From Bolinopsis microptera (lineage: Eukaryota; Ctenophora; Tentaculata; Lobata; Bolinopsidae), in NCBI RefSeq assembly GCF_026151205.1, contig NC_087072.1, positions 15,414,169 to 15,478,168 of the forward strand: DNA of 64,000 nt, read 5' to 3'. Shown here piece by piece: positions 24,234-37,890 of this stretch. The notes under the pieces are model-generated. The model was not told the DNA's origin. It saw only the letters and a program-made list of their open reading frames with translations, and made no database searches. The translations under genes were made by a program, and so were the position numbers. The stretch's first letter is position 1, and each line of letters opens with the position of its first letter.

Positions 24234-24772
24234 TGAACATTGCTGAAATTATCTGTGTAAATTTGAAATTTTCCGAATAGTAATTTTCTTTCACCATTAT
24301 GTATTGATTACTTTTATGTGTACCTTTCTGTCACGGTTTAATTAATCGGGTGGCTATATTTTTGGGGTTTATAATATTCCGTTACAGTTTCGTATTGTTT
24401 GGGTTAGATAGTGATAATAAACAGAGTGTTATGAATTTGGTGTTTAAAGAAATTTGTTCTGATTTAATAATAATAAATACAACATTTATAAACCGCCTTA
24501 TAGCTAAATCATATAACTCGATATAATTTAATCCTGGAGATAAACTCCAGTGCTTTCTTAAGCGGCTCTTACATTAACTGAGCTTAGTTTAATTGAAAAT
24601 TAGACATGACAAGTTTGAATGAAGTATCCGGATGGGCATTTAGTTTAGAATAGGGTTAGGGCTAGGCATCATCAATCCTGTCCGGATAACATCCCGTGAA
24701 TATATTTTTTTAATTTGAAAATTCAATTAATCATTATACAAACTCCCCTCGGATGTCAAGAATCGTGGGACT
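24234..24772. other. No gene recognised
   Basis: AT-rich DNA between the inverted-repeat arm and the next LINE fragment, with no motif that I can name. Confidence 0.4.
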
Positions 24773-25125
24773 GTGTTAAGTTTCAAAATAAGATTAGAGG
24801 CTTTCAAAAAAGAGACTATTTTAAACGGATCTGTAAATGATAGTCATTTTTGGTATGTTTCGGACGAAGTATTAGGAAAGATCGAGGGATTAAATTATGC
24901 TACTAATAAAGAGAAGCACAATGAATATCTTGTGTGTAATCCTCATGTTGCTAAAAAACGCTTCATCAACTTATATAGTAGTGGAAAGTATGTAAATTAG
25001 ATTCATTTTAACTTGGTTGTTTAGGCCAATAGATTTAAGATAATTTTTAAACTTTAGTAGATATATTTTTGATGATGTTTGTGTCATTATATTTTGATTT
25101 GATTTATTTGATTTGATTTATATAT
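24773..25125 (+). mobile_element. 3' end of a LINE-like element with short C-terminal ORF remnant
   Basis: A 75-codon frame ends ...KKRFINLYSSGKYVN at 25000. It is followed by a ~100-bp 3' UTR and a TGATTTGATTTATTTGATTT tail. The 3' part (24984-25110) is an inverted match to 10467-10606. The protein fragment is too short for me to assign a clade. Confidence 0.6.
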
Positions 25126-25304
25126 ATAAATCAAGCGTTACATTTCAGCCATGCAAAATTACAATGACATATTTTGATATACTAATTGATAAATGGTACT
25201 GCAATATAAGTTGCATAATGTTTGGCCGGATGACAACTAACGAGAAAAATAAACTTGATTACATAATAATTAATTCGGCTGAACCAACACATAGCTAGAG
25301 CCAC

Positions 25305-26320
25305 ATTAACGTTGGGGCCGTCGAATATGTTTACTCAGTAGCAGTAACTAAAGACCTTGTGAGTTTGATCAACCAACAAGACCAGGATATCACCAAGCTG
25401 GACCTGGGCAAGATAAAAGAAAAGAAAGAAGAACTGAGGAAACAGAAAGAGGAGTTTCTCTCCCAAAGGTTCAAGGTGCTCTATAATGAGTCAGATCATC
25501 AACTTAAGAACCACCTAGACCAAGCAAGAGAGAAGGGAGCCTCAACATGGCTCTCAACACTACCACTGAAGGACCTCAACTATGTTCTGAACAGGCAGGA
25601 GTTCCAAGACAGCATACGCCTACGTTATGGTTGGAAGATCTAAGGAGTGCCCTCTAAATGTGCCTGCGGAAATGTAAACAGTATCTACCACGCCCTTGAC
25701 TGTAAACCAGGTGGATACGTTTCCATGCGCCACAATGCCATAAGAGACACTGCTGCTTTCTTCCTCCGAGAAGCAAAGTGTAAAGATGTAAGGATAGAAC
25801 CAGCATGGCACTCCTGACAGTCCAACCAAGCTCCTTCTCAAGGAAGACCAACACCCAGGATGAAGCCCGTCTTGATGTAGCAGCTGTTGGATTGTATGCA
25901 CCTTTTGAAAGAACATTCTATGACATCAGGGTCACACATCCTAACTGTGACACAAATACATTTAGGCCACTAGATAAGATCTGTAGAGATCATGAGAAAG
26001 AAAAGAAAGATTTGTATGAAGAGAGAGTACTTCAGTCGGAGAAGGGATCCTTTGTCCCTCTAGTCTTCACAACCTCTGGAGGTATGGGACCGCTCTTCAC
26101 AGTGTTTGTAGATCGTGTCTCTGAGATGATAGCTGACCACAAAAAGAAGCCAAGAGCCAAGTCAAAAATCATATCAGAACACGATTTAGATTCGATCTGT
26201 TAAGAAGTACACTCATTGCACTGAGGGGAATCAGAGGAAGGTCAACAGCCCAGCATCTTGAACTGCAAGACGTATCCTTCAACCTCATCCCCCAGAAGAC
26301 AAGCTTTGAGGTCTCCTAGA
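25305..26320 (+). pseudogene. C-terminal part of a retroelement with CCHC finger and endonuclease-like domain (copy 2)
   Basis: A diverged relative of 10620-11802. The first frame (25359-25643) contains REKGASTWLSTLPLKDLNYV and RLRYGW and is closed by TAA. The same frame then resumes with CACGNVNSIYHALDCKPGGY and MRHNAIRD up to about 25817. A second frame (to 26203) carries ARLDVAAVG, FYDIRVTHPN, HEKEKKDLYEERV and TSGGM. A third frame holds the tail LRSTLIALRG...NLIP to the TAG near 26320. This copy has the canonical RHN motif. With one in-frame stop and at least two frame changes it cannot make an intact protein. Both copies sit next to a LINE 3' fragment. Confidence 0.78.
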
Positions 26321-26401
26321 TTTGTTTATGTAAATTTTGTAGATATTTTACTGTACTATTTTATATTGTATACAATTTTACGGACGAAATGATCCCAGGG
26401 G

Positions 26402-26529
26402 GGACTCCCAACCCACCGCTTCGGCGGGTAGTTGATGCACCGATCACAAGCAAGAGCCACTTTGGTCTACTTGCTGTGAGGTGTCTCAGCTACATGGGTT
26501 GGGAGTCCACCCTTTTTTTTCTTTTTTTT
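26402..26529 (+). ncRNA. Putative structured RNA (~107 nt) with terminal 14-bp stem and T-run
   Basis: GGACTCCCAACCCA (26402-26415) pairs perfectly with TGGGTTGGGAGTCC (26495-26508). Inside it are a CCGC-TTCG-GCGG UUCG tetraloop hairpin (26416-26427), a longer stem GTAGTTGATGCACC with GGTGTCTCAGCTAC, and a nested stem CACAAGCAAG with CTTGCTGTG. The apical stem reads GCCA-CTT-TGGT. A run of T (TTTTTTTTC then more T) begins at about 26513, consistent with a polymerase III terminator. It lies ~80 bp after the end of a retroelement ORF, so it may instead be a structured 3' UTR recognised by the element's reverse transcriptase. It fits no RNA family that I can name. Confidence 0.6.
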
Positions 26530-27129
26530 AAAGAATAGGGTTCTAATCTTTACATTATATTATGTCACATATATGTGACAGTTAGGGGTCATTTACATGT
26601 TCTTTAATCAATTTGTTGGCATTTTAACCCTACCTCCCACCATTTGTTAAATCACTATCAGAGTGAAATTTTTAAATTGGTATTATTCTAGAGGATAAAA
26701 ACGAAAATTTTGATTGGGTAATCAACAGCCAGACAGCATGTATCACATCAACTAATGCATTACAAGATAGAGTTTTTGTTCTAGCTAGACAACAGGTACC
26801 ACAATACGTGGTCTGGTCTTTGATCGTAGCTAAACGATGATATTAAACATTATACTGAACTTGTCAATTCATGCTAAGATCTTGCAAACTATCCAATTTT
26901 AGACTCTACATAAGTTTGGTTTTTAAAGGAGCACTTATTTATTTTTGAATTGTGTTATTTAAGTGTTCAATATGAATTTAGATAGTAATGGAGGGTCGTC
27001 CATCTTGCAGTCAACATAAACACTCTGATCAATGTTGGATAAAATAACTTTCAATATTTAAGATATGTTAAAACACACACAAAAGAACAAAATGTACATT
27101 AATGCTGGCCCTGTCGATGAAAACTCAGT
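26530..27129. other. No gene; diverged outer arm of the foldback region
   Basis: Fragments such as CTAGCTAGACAACAGGTA (about 26779) and ACTGAACTTGTCAA (about 26852) have inverted counterparts near 30240 and 30215. This suggests an older, decayed inverted repeat outside the foldback element. Confidence 0.45.
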
Positions 27130-29818
27130 AGACTGACCTGAATTTTCACTTTTTCGTCCGATCATCTTGGAAAGTTTTTTGTACATCCCCATAGACGTAA
27201 ATAGTAACCAAAAAAATTATTTTTGAAAAATTCGGAAATTTAGGTGTGCCCCAAGCCGTTTCCATGACAACCGCGCTCGCGAACCTCAGAAATCTGGAAA
27301 AATTCGATATCTCAGGACCCATTGCACCTACAGAGCTAAAATTAGGCTTAAAAGATGCGGAATCAGCACATTTATATGAGACTTATTAATAAACATATAG
27401 CCTAAAGTGCTCACTTTCGTCAAAAATTGCAAAAAACACATTTTTTGTACATTTCCATGGCAACCGCGCCCTAAAATTTGGATGTGCATCTCTATTTTTC
27501 AGTCAAACTATGAACAGCTCAGAACTACAGGGGGATAACTACAGGGGGAGAACTAGAGGGGAGAGAACAGCTCAGTACTACACCTGAGGAAGAACTACAG
27601 GAGGGAGAACAGCTCAGAACTACAGGGGGGGGGGGGGGGGGGAGAGAACTACAGGGGAGAGAACATCTCAGAAGAACTACAAGGGGAGAACAGCTCAGAA
27701 CTACAGGAGGGAGAACTACAGGGGGAGAACAGCTCAGAACTACAGGAGGGAGAACTACAGGGGGAGAACGGCTCAGAACTACAGGAGGGAGAACTACAGG
27801 GGAGAGAACAGCTCAGAACTACAGGGGGAGAACAGCTCAGAACTACAGGGTGGGAGAATTACAGGGTAGAGAACAGCTCAGAACTACAGGGGGAGAACAG
27901 CTCAGAACTACAGGAGGGAGAACTACAGGGGGAGAACAGCTCAGAACTACAGGGTGGGAGAACTACAGGGGGAGAACAGTTCAGAACTACAGGAGGGAGA
28001 AATACAGGGGAGAGAACAGCTCAGAACTACAGATTACAGGGGGAGCACTACAGCGGAGGGAACAGCTCAGAACTACAGGGTGGGAGAACTACAGGGGGGA
28101 GAACAACTCAGAACTACAGGAGGAAGCACTACAGGGGGAGAACAGCTCAGAACTACAGGAGGGAGAACTATAGGGGCAGAACAGCTCAGAACTACAGGAT
28201 GGGAGAACTACAGGGGGAGAACAGCTCAGAGGAACTACAGGGGAGAGAACAGCTCAGAAGAACTACGGGGGAGAGAACAGCTCAGAAGAACTACAAGGGA
28301 GAACAGCTCAGAACTACAGGAGGAAGAACTACAGGGGGAGAACAGCTCAGAACTACAGGGTGGGAGAACTACAGGGGGAGAATAGCTCAGAAGAACTACA
28401 GGGGAGAGAACAGCTCAGAACTACAGGGGGGAGAACAACAGGGGAGAGAACAGCTCAGAAGAACTACAGGGGAAGAACAGCTCAGAACTACAGGGGAAGA
28501 ACAGCTCAGAACTACAGGAGGAAGAACTACAGGGGGAGAACAGCTCAGAACTACAGGGGGAGCACTACAGCGGAGAGAACAGCTCAGAAGTACAGGAGGG
28601 AGATCTACGGGGGAGGGGGAACTACAGGGGGAACATCTCAGAACTACAGGAGGAAGAACTACAGGGGGAGAACTGCTCAGAACTACAGGGGGAGCACTAC
28701 AGCGGAGAGAACAGCTCAGAAGTACAGGAGGGAGATCTACGGGGGAGGGGGGAACTACATGGTGGAACAGCTCAGAAGAAACTACAGGGAGGGGGGAGAA
28801 TAGCTCAAAAGAACTACATGGGGAGTGAACAGCTCAGAACTACAGGAGGAAGAACTACAGGGGGAGAACAGCTCAGAACTACAGGGGGAGAACTACAGGG
28901 GGAGAACGGCTCAGAACTACAGGAGGGAGAACTACAGGGGAGAGAACAGCTCAGAACTGCAGGGGGAGCACTACAGGGGAGAGAACAGCTCAGAACTACA
29001 GGGAGGGAGAACTACAGGGGAGGGGTAACTACAGGGGGAACAGCTCAGAACTTCATGGGGGAACAGCTCAGAAGAAACTACAGGGAGGGGGGAGAATAGC
29101 TCAAAAGAACTACAGGGGGAGAACAGCTCAAAAGAACTACATGGAGAGAGAACAGCTCAGAACTACAGGGGGTGAATTACAGGGGGAGCAGCTCAGAAGT
29201 ACTATGGGGGGAGACTTACAGGGGAGAGAACAGCTCAGAACTACAGGGAGAGAACAGCTCAGAACTACAGGAGGGAGAACTACAGAGGAGGGGGAGAACT
29301 ACATGGGGAACAGCTCAGAATTATGTAGTTCTAAGCTGTTCTCCCTCCTGTAGTTCTTCCTCAGGTGTAGTACTGAGCTGTTCTCTCCCCTCTAGTTCTC
29401 CCCCTGTAGTAATCCCCCTGTAGTTCTGAGCTGTTCATAGTTTGACTGAAAAATAGAGATGCACATCCAAATTTTAGGGCGCGGTTGCCATGGAAATGTA
29501 CAAAAAATGTGTTTTTTGCAATTTTTGACGAAAGTGAGCACTTTAGGCTATATGTTTATTAATAAGTCTCATATAAATGTGCTGATTCCGCATCTTTTAA
29601 GCCTAATTTTAGCTCTGTAGGTGCAATGGGTCCTGAGATATCGAATTTTTCCAGATTTCTGAGGTTCGCGAGCGCGGTTGTCATGGAAACGGCTTGGGGC
29701 ACACCTAAATTTCCGAATTTTTCAAAAATAATTTTTTTGGTTACTATTTACGTCTATGGGGATGTACAAAAAACTTTCCAAGATGATCGGACGAAAAAGT
29801 GAAAATTCAGGTCAGTCT
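27130..29818. mobile_element. Foldback-type element: ~490-bp inverted ends around a tandem array
   Basis: The left end (27130-27620) and right end (29328-29818) are near-identical reverse complements, beginning AGACTGACCTGAATTTTCAC on each side. Between them is a G-rich array of units of roughly 14-24 bp built from AACTACAGGGGGAGAACAGC, all in one orientation until the right arm. Long open frames cross the array in several frames only because the repeat lacks stop codons. There is no transposase. The overall design matches FB/Galileo-like foldback elements. No clear target duplication is visible. Confidence 0.88.
27621..29327 (+). repeat. Polypurine tandem array inside the foldback element
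   Basis: About 1.7 kb of irregular repeats alternating the modules CAGCTCAGAACTACAGG, GAACTACAGGGGGAGAA and AGAAGAACTACAGG. The + strand is strongly purine-rich. Higher-order duplication is visible, for example the block around 28553-28620 repeats at about 28678-28750. Confidence 0.95.
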
Positions 29819-31925
29819 TTCATTGAAAAGCTATAGTGAAATCATTGGATCTCATTAATGCTGGCCTTGTCAATGACGGGCTATGAAGAAATCGTACTTC
29901 CCATATCCTCACTGCCTCAGCTTTCCCTCGGATGCCTGATTCTGTCTGTTAACTACCTATTTTGTGTGTAACGTAGTAAATGATCCTGTTATGCTGTTGT
30001 GAATTTCATTATGAATTAAGGGTTTGTAAAGATATGTCTTGTAATTTTATTTCAAATAAATCATCCTAACCTTGTGAGTTCACTGAACAATTTAAAATTA
30101 AATAAACACATGAACAAGATAATTTAGAAATAGATGTATTCCTTTGCCAACCAAACTTCTGTTGAGTCTAAGATATTCTAAGACATGACATTGTGCAAGA
30201 CCTCAACTTATGTTGACAAGTTCAGTAATGTTTCAATCACGTAATAGTTACTTGTTGTCTAGCTAGGATCAAGGATTACATCTCATATTGCGCCACACAA
30301 CACAGTCTTTGGTCCTAGCTAGATGGCACATAGCGCATCTCGAAATCGATCACGTGACGCATTACATGCCATCTAGCTAGTGTCTTAGCGAGGTTATGAT
30401 AATCTGCCTTGCTTGTTTAATGATGTGATTTTGTGATCTGGGTTGGTCCAGTTTGCCTTATGTTCAGTTAACCAAATTTTTTATTGCTGATCTGGTCAAG
30501 TCTTGTTAGAAAATGATGGTTATCTGGTCAGCTCCCAATAATCGTTGATCCTGAGCTTATCACAGGGGCACCATTTGAAGATAGCTTTGCAGCTGCTTGA
30601 TTAGTGACCATATGTTCAACACAGTCTGACAGCCTCCATCACACCTTCTTAAACCCATCAGCAAAGTTTTTTACCAATTGGTCATTGGAGAAAAATTCAG
30701 TCAAAACTGTGAAATATTTGTCCACGACATTTCATTGTCAATTTTTGACAAAAAAGGGGCACTATAATTTTTCCATTTCGTTATGTTTTCTACGGTAATC
30801 CAATTTCCAGTTACAGTTTTTAGCCATCCAAAGTTAAATGACTAATGGTCACTGTGAAATTTCGGTTAAGGAAATATCATATTTGGATAAAGTACAGAAA
30901 GGGAAAATATGACTTTCAATTTTGTAATGCTTTCTCTAGATGTTTTGTTGGGCCGGAATCAACTTTGAGACTTTCCTTAATTATCTCTTACTTGACTGAC
31001 TTATCAGTCATTGAACGAAAATTCAGTCAAAAATGTGTCTGTTTTTGAGATATAGATGCTAATATATATATTTGTGGTTTGATAACTTATTTACGTGAGA
31101 AACAACTACATACCACGTTGTCACAAGCCCGCTAAAGATTAACTTTTAAGCACAGCTTCGATAAAACCATGCATCTAAAATCCGGAAACAGATTTTAAGA
31201 TGTTGTATTTTTAACCAAGAAAGGTTCGACACCTTTTGAAAATTTCCAGAGGTTTGGTAGTCCAACAATTTTGGTCCACAGTTTGGTGTTCCACTATACG
31301 TTCTAGAACAAGTTTCTGTTGCTAACGGAAGAATGAGGGGAACAAAGACTTGGCTGTAATTAGCTGAGACACAAAGTTCTCTCGCTTTATACTTTATGCA
31401 CGATGCTGGAGCTTGTAACAGTTGTTGTAAGAGGTCAAACACGTTACTTCCCAAGCACAGTACTTTTGTCGACCAATTCTACTTGCCTCAATTTTAGGCT
31501 TTCGGCAAGCACCATCAGAACTTTAACGTAGATGCATTGTGTGTTACTATTGAGTAATAAAGTGAATCACCACCACTGGGCACTGCGTTTAATTTCCAGT
31601 ATAGTTCTCGACTGTTTCTGCTTCATTTACTAAATTTTGATAATTGATAAACAGTAGTTGCATGTTTAGTTCTTTTTGTTGTAGAAAGTATCAAAGTGTG
31701 GCTTAATCATATTAAGCAATAAGCAATATTGTAAAAAATGCAAGTTATTATAACTAATCTGATTTGCTCAGTCGTCAGTTGTCGATGTTTTGATTGTCGG
31801 CTGTTACATATTATATAGTTATAACTCATTATCAAATCTTAAAATGTTGCCGATACAGAATGCTATTTTATGGCTCATGAAAATGGTTGCTACGATCAAG
31901 TCCATGGTAAAACGAGCTGATAATC
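29819..31925. other. Non-coding DNA upstream of the F-box gene
   Basis: Contains decayed outer inverted-repeat traces near 30110-30260. An ATTAATGCTGGCC..TGTC phrase at 29856 repeats in direct orientation at 27100. A minus-strand open frame at 31146-31454 lacks an ATG and recognisable domains. The promoter and 5' UTR of the F-box/WD40 gene should be in the last part, but I see no definite element. Confidence 0.5.
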
Positions 31926-35510
<3,585 letters not shown>

Positions 35511-36631
35511 ATGAATTTCTGTAAGTCAGCGTTGAAGTTATGTGATTAAGATTGAAAATTTATGCAGATTTGTAACGTGTCGATTTTTGTTTCCAAACTT
35601 TTAACTGTTTTTAAATTATGTGGTCGTTATTATATATTATGGAACTGAACTTGTAAATATTGTAACTTGTATACTTGTAAGATTTTATTCTGGGATTATA
35701 ATTTTACTCATGGTTTAACTTACAACTTGTTTTACTATCAAAAAAACAGAAATTTACGATCGCCATTCACCTCTAGCATAGGGTATGTTTTTTAGAAACG
35801 GACTTTATCTCCAAAATTTTGAATTGGGAGCCTGAGCTAGATTAGAGACCCTGGACATTTTTAGATAAATAAAATGTTATTTCAGATCATCAAATCACTT
35901 TCCATTGCTATTAGAAATCAGTAAATATCAAAGGTACAGACTTTTATGGATTTGGTGGATCACAATTTGGGTAACGGTGATGTGCTGATCTGTACAACTC
36001 CCTGGTATTTAGCTAACTTGCCTTCTTAACAATAACGACTAAACTGAAGCTCATTTCAGAGCTGAGAATGTCTCAGTAATATCAACTTATCTCTTTACTG
36101 AACATCAATCCGAGGCCGTAGTCCCATATTGTACCATTTAGATTATAGCCCTAGCTAATGTTGCTATGTTCTAACTATAAGTTGAGCTTAACGAGCTACC
36201 CTAATGGTTATTAATTTCCGTTTCCTATGAAACATGCACCACGATTGAAAAGATAGGGTCTCAACGCAAGGATCTGTGTAATTACTATCCATATTGTACA
36301 GGGGGCCGGGGAGGCCGGGGGGAGGGCAAAATTCAGTACACATACGCGTTGGGGCTTATTTCTCAGTCGCTGTCCACTGAGTGCCATATTGAAATATTTC
36401 TATCTGGTATGATCATGACTTGCTATTATAACTTATTTGAAGAATGCATCAAATTAAATAATATCGATGTTCATTTTTCCTAATGAACTGTCATTCTCGG
36501 GTTTTTTAAATGTACACATGTCCTGAAAAAAAGGAAACTCTAGCTTCTCAGATAACCGATATATCAAGCAGAAAGAGTTTATTCATTACGATTTACGTGG
36601 AATCAGGTGATTGGGTTGAGGCTAGATCCGC
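35511..36631. other. 3' UTR and intergenic DNA
   Basis: AT-rich DNA downstream of the F-box gene. A G-rich patch lies at 36300-36330. No gene is seen. Confidence 0.5.
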
Positions 36632-36639
36632 ACTATGGG

Positions 36640-37449
36640 CAGTGGCGTAACGTTGCCTGTTGGCGCCCCTGCTGAAAAAGCGCCCCCTGTTGGCGCCCTC
36701 TCCCCTCTTAAAGTAGAAACGTAAAGTTGAACAAATTAGGTTATTTCAGAGGATACGCTGGCAAAAGCTCTAAAAGGTGTGTTTTTAGAGCAAAACGCAC
36801 AGCTTTGCTAGTACATTAGTTAAGTTTTTCACAATTGTCCCACATTCAAACGACGATTTGGCGCCCCCCCCCCCCCCCCTAAGATGGCGCTCCTACCCCG
36901 CACAGCGGGTTCGCGTCGGCGGGGGAACCGGACACGAGGGCGGATAACACAAGGGCGGTAGACACAATACTACAATAGCGCAGAACACGAGGGTGAATCA
37001 CCCAGATTTAAACGAGCCTTAAATATCTCAGCGAACTCAGCAGCAGGTTTTGGGGTTTGGTAACGTGCTAAGACCAATCAAACACTACCTAGATGTTCAT
37101 GTGACAAACTTGGCCTTCAAAATATCGCAGTCGCTGACGCTACGGTTACCTGGGTTTAGATCAGGGGTAGTACGTACCAAAACTGGTATTTACTTTGGGT
37201 AGACGAATTTCACTGAGGTGTGTTCACTCAATTTCAAACCATCAATCCTCTCAGTTAAAACGACCATCATTTAGGACGGTTTTTGTTCCGCCTTCGTGTT
37301 CATACTAAAATGAATCATGTGATTCGGCCTCGTGTCCACCTTTTTAATAAAGTAACGCCCTTGTGTCCTACGCCGGCCTCGTGTCCTCCGCTCTTGCGTC
37401 TACCGCCCTTGTTTCTTATACCCCGGCGGGGCTCTTCTTTACGCCACTG
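36640..37449. mobile_element. hAT-type MITE, 810 bp
   Basis: The ends are CAGTGGCGTA on the left (36640) and its complement TACGCCACTG on the right (to 37449), a terminal motif common in hAT elements. The flanks carry a perfect 8-bp target duplication, ACTATGGG, at 36632-36639 and 37450-37457; 8 bp is the hAT value. Inside are imperfect inverted subterminal words such as ACACGAGGGCGG / CCGGCCTCGTGTCC and GGCGCCCCC runs. There is no transposase ORF. Confidence 0.92.
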
Positions 37450-37890
37450 ACTATGGGAATCGTGTAGAAAGCCCACTTACAGTATTATATCCTAGCACGC
37501 TGTCACATAATTACCCAATCAATTTTGCTAACGAGACAAACAAATCGCTTGATAAATTAGTTATTTTAATTCTGTTTCGGTTCAATTTTTAGGTCATATA
37601 TCCCACATTCAATGATCTATTGTAATATATTAAAATGAAGTTTCTAGCATATTCGCAAACACGAGTATAAGCAATTCAATGTTGACTGGGTGTGGCCTCT
37701 AAAAATCGAATCTAAAAACTTAGGCGACGGAATCCTCGAATGAGTAGTTACTAGTTACAGTATACCATCTGCAAATTTACAGGATTCAAATATGAAGCAT
37801 GGTTACGTTATAAGACCCCCCCTGTATCATACAGAATTACAGTTTTTCATTTTTCATCTCCTTTATATAGCTATAAGCAATCAGTAAACC

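Noticed and set aside
26402..26508. Hammerhead, HDV-like or Y-RNA identity for the structured RNA
   Set aside because: There is no CUGAUGA/GAAA core. The strand order of the helices does not match the HDV double pseudoknot, and the Y-RNA conserved lower stem is absent.
27850..29423. Many overlapping open frames of 70-209 codons rich in Q, G, E, R and T
   Set aside because: They come from a stop-free tandem repeat in all three frames, inside a foldback element. There are no splice sites or domains.
31146..31454. 102-codon minus-strand open frame with several cysteines
   Set aside because: It has no ATG start (TTG), no convincing splice partners and no recognised family. It could be a decayed exon but is not supportable.
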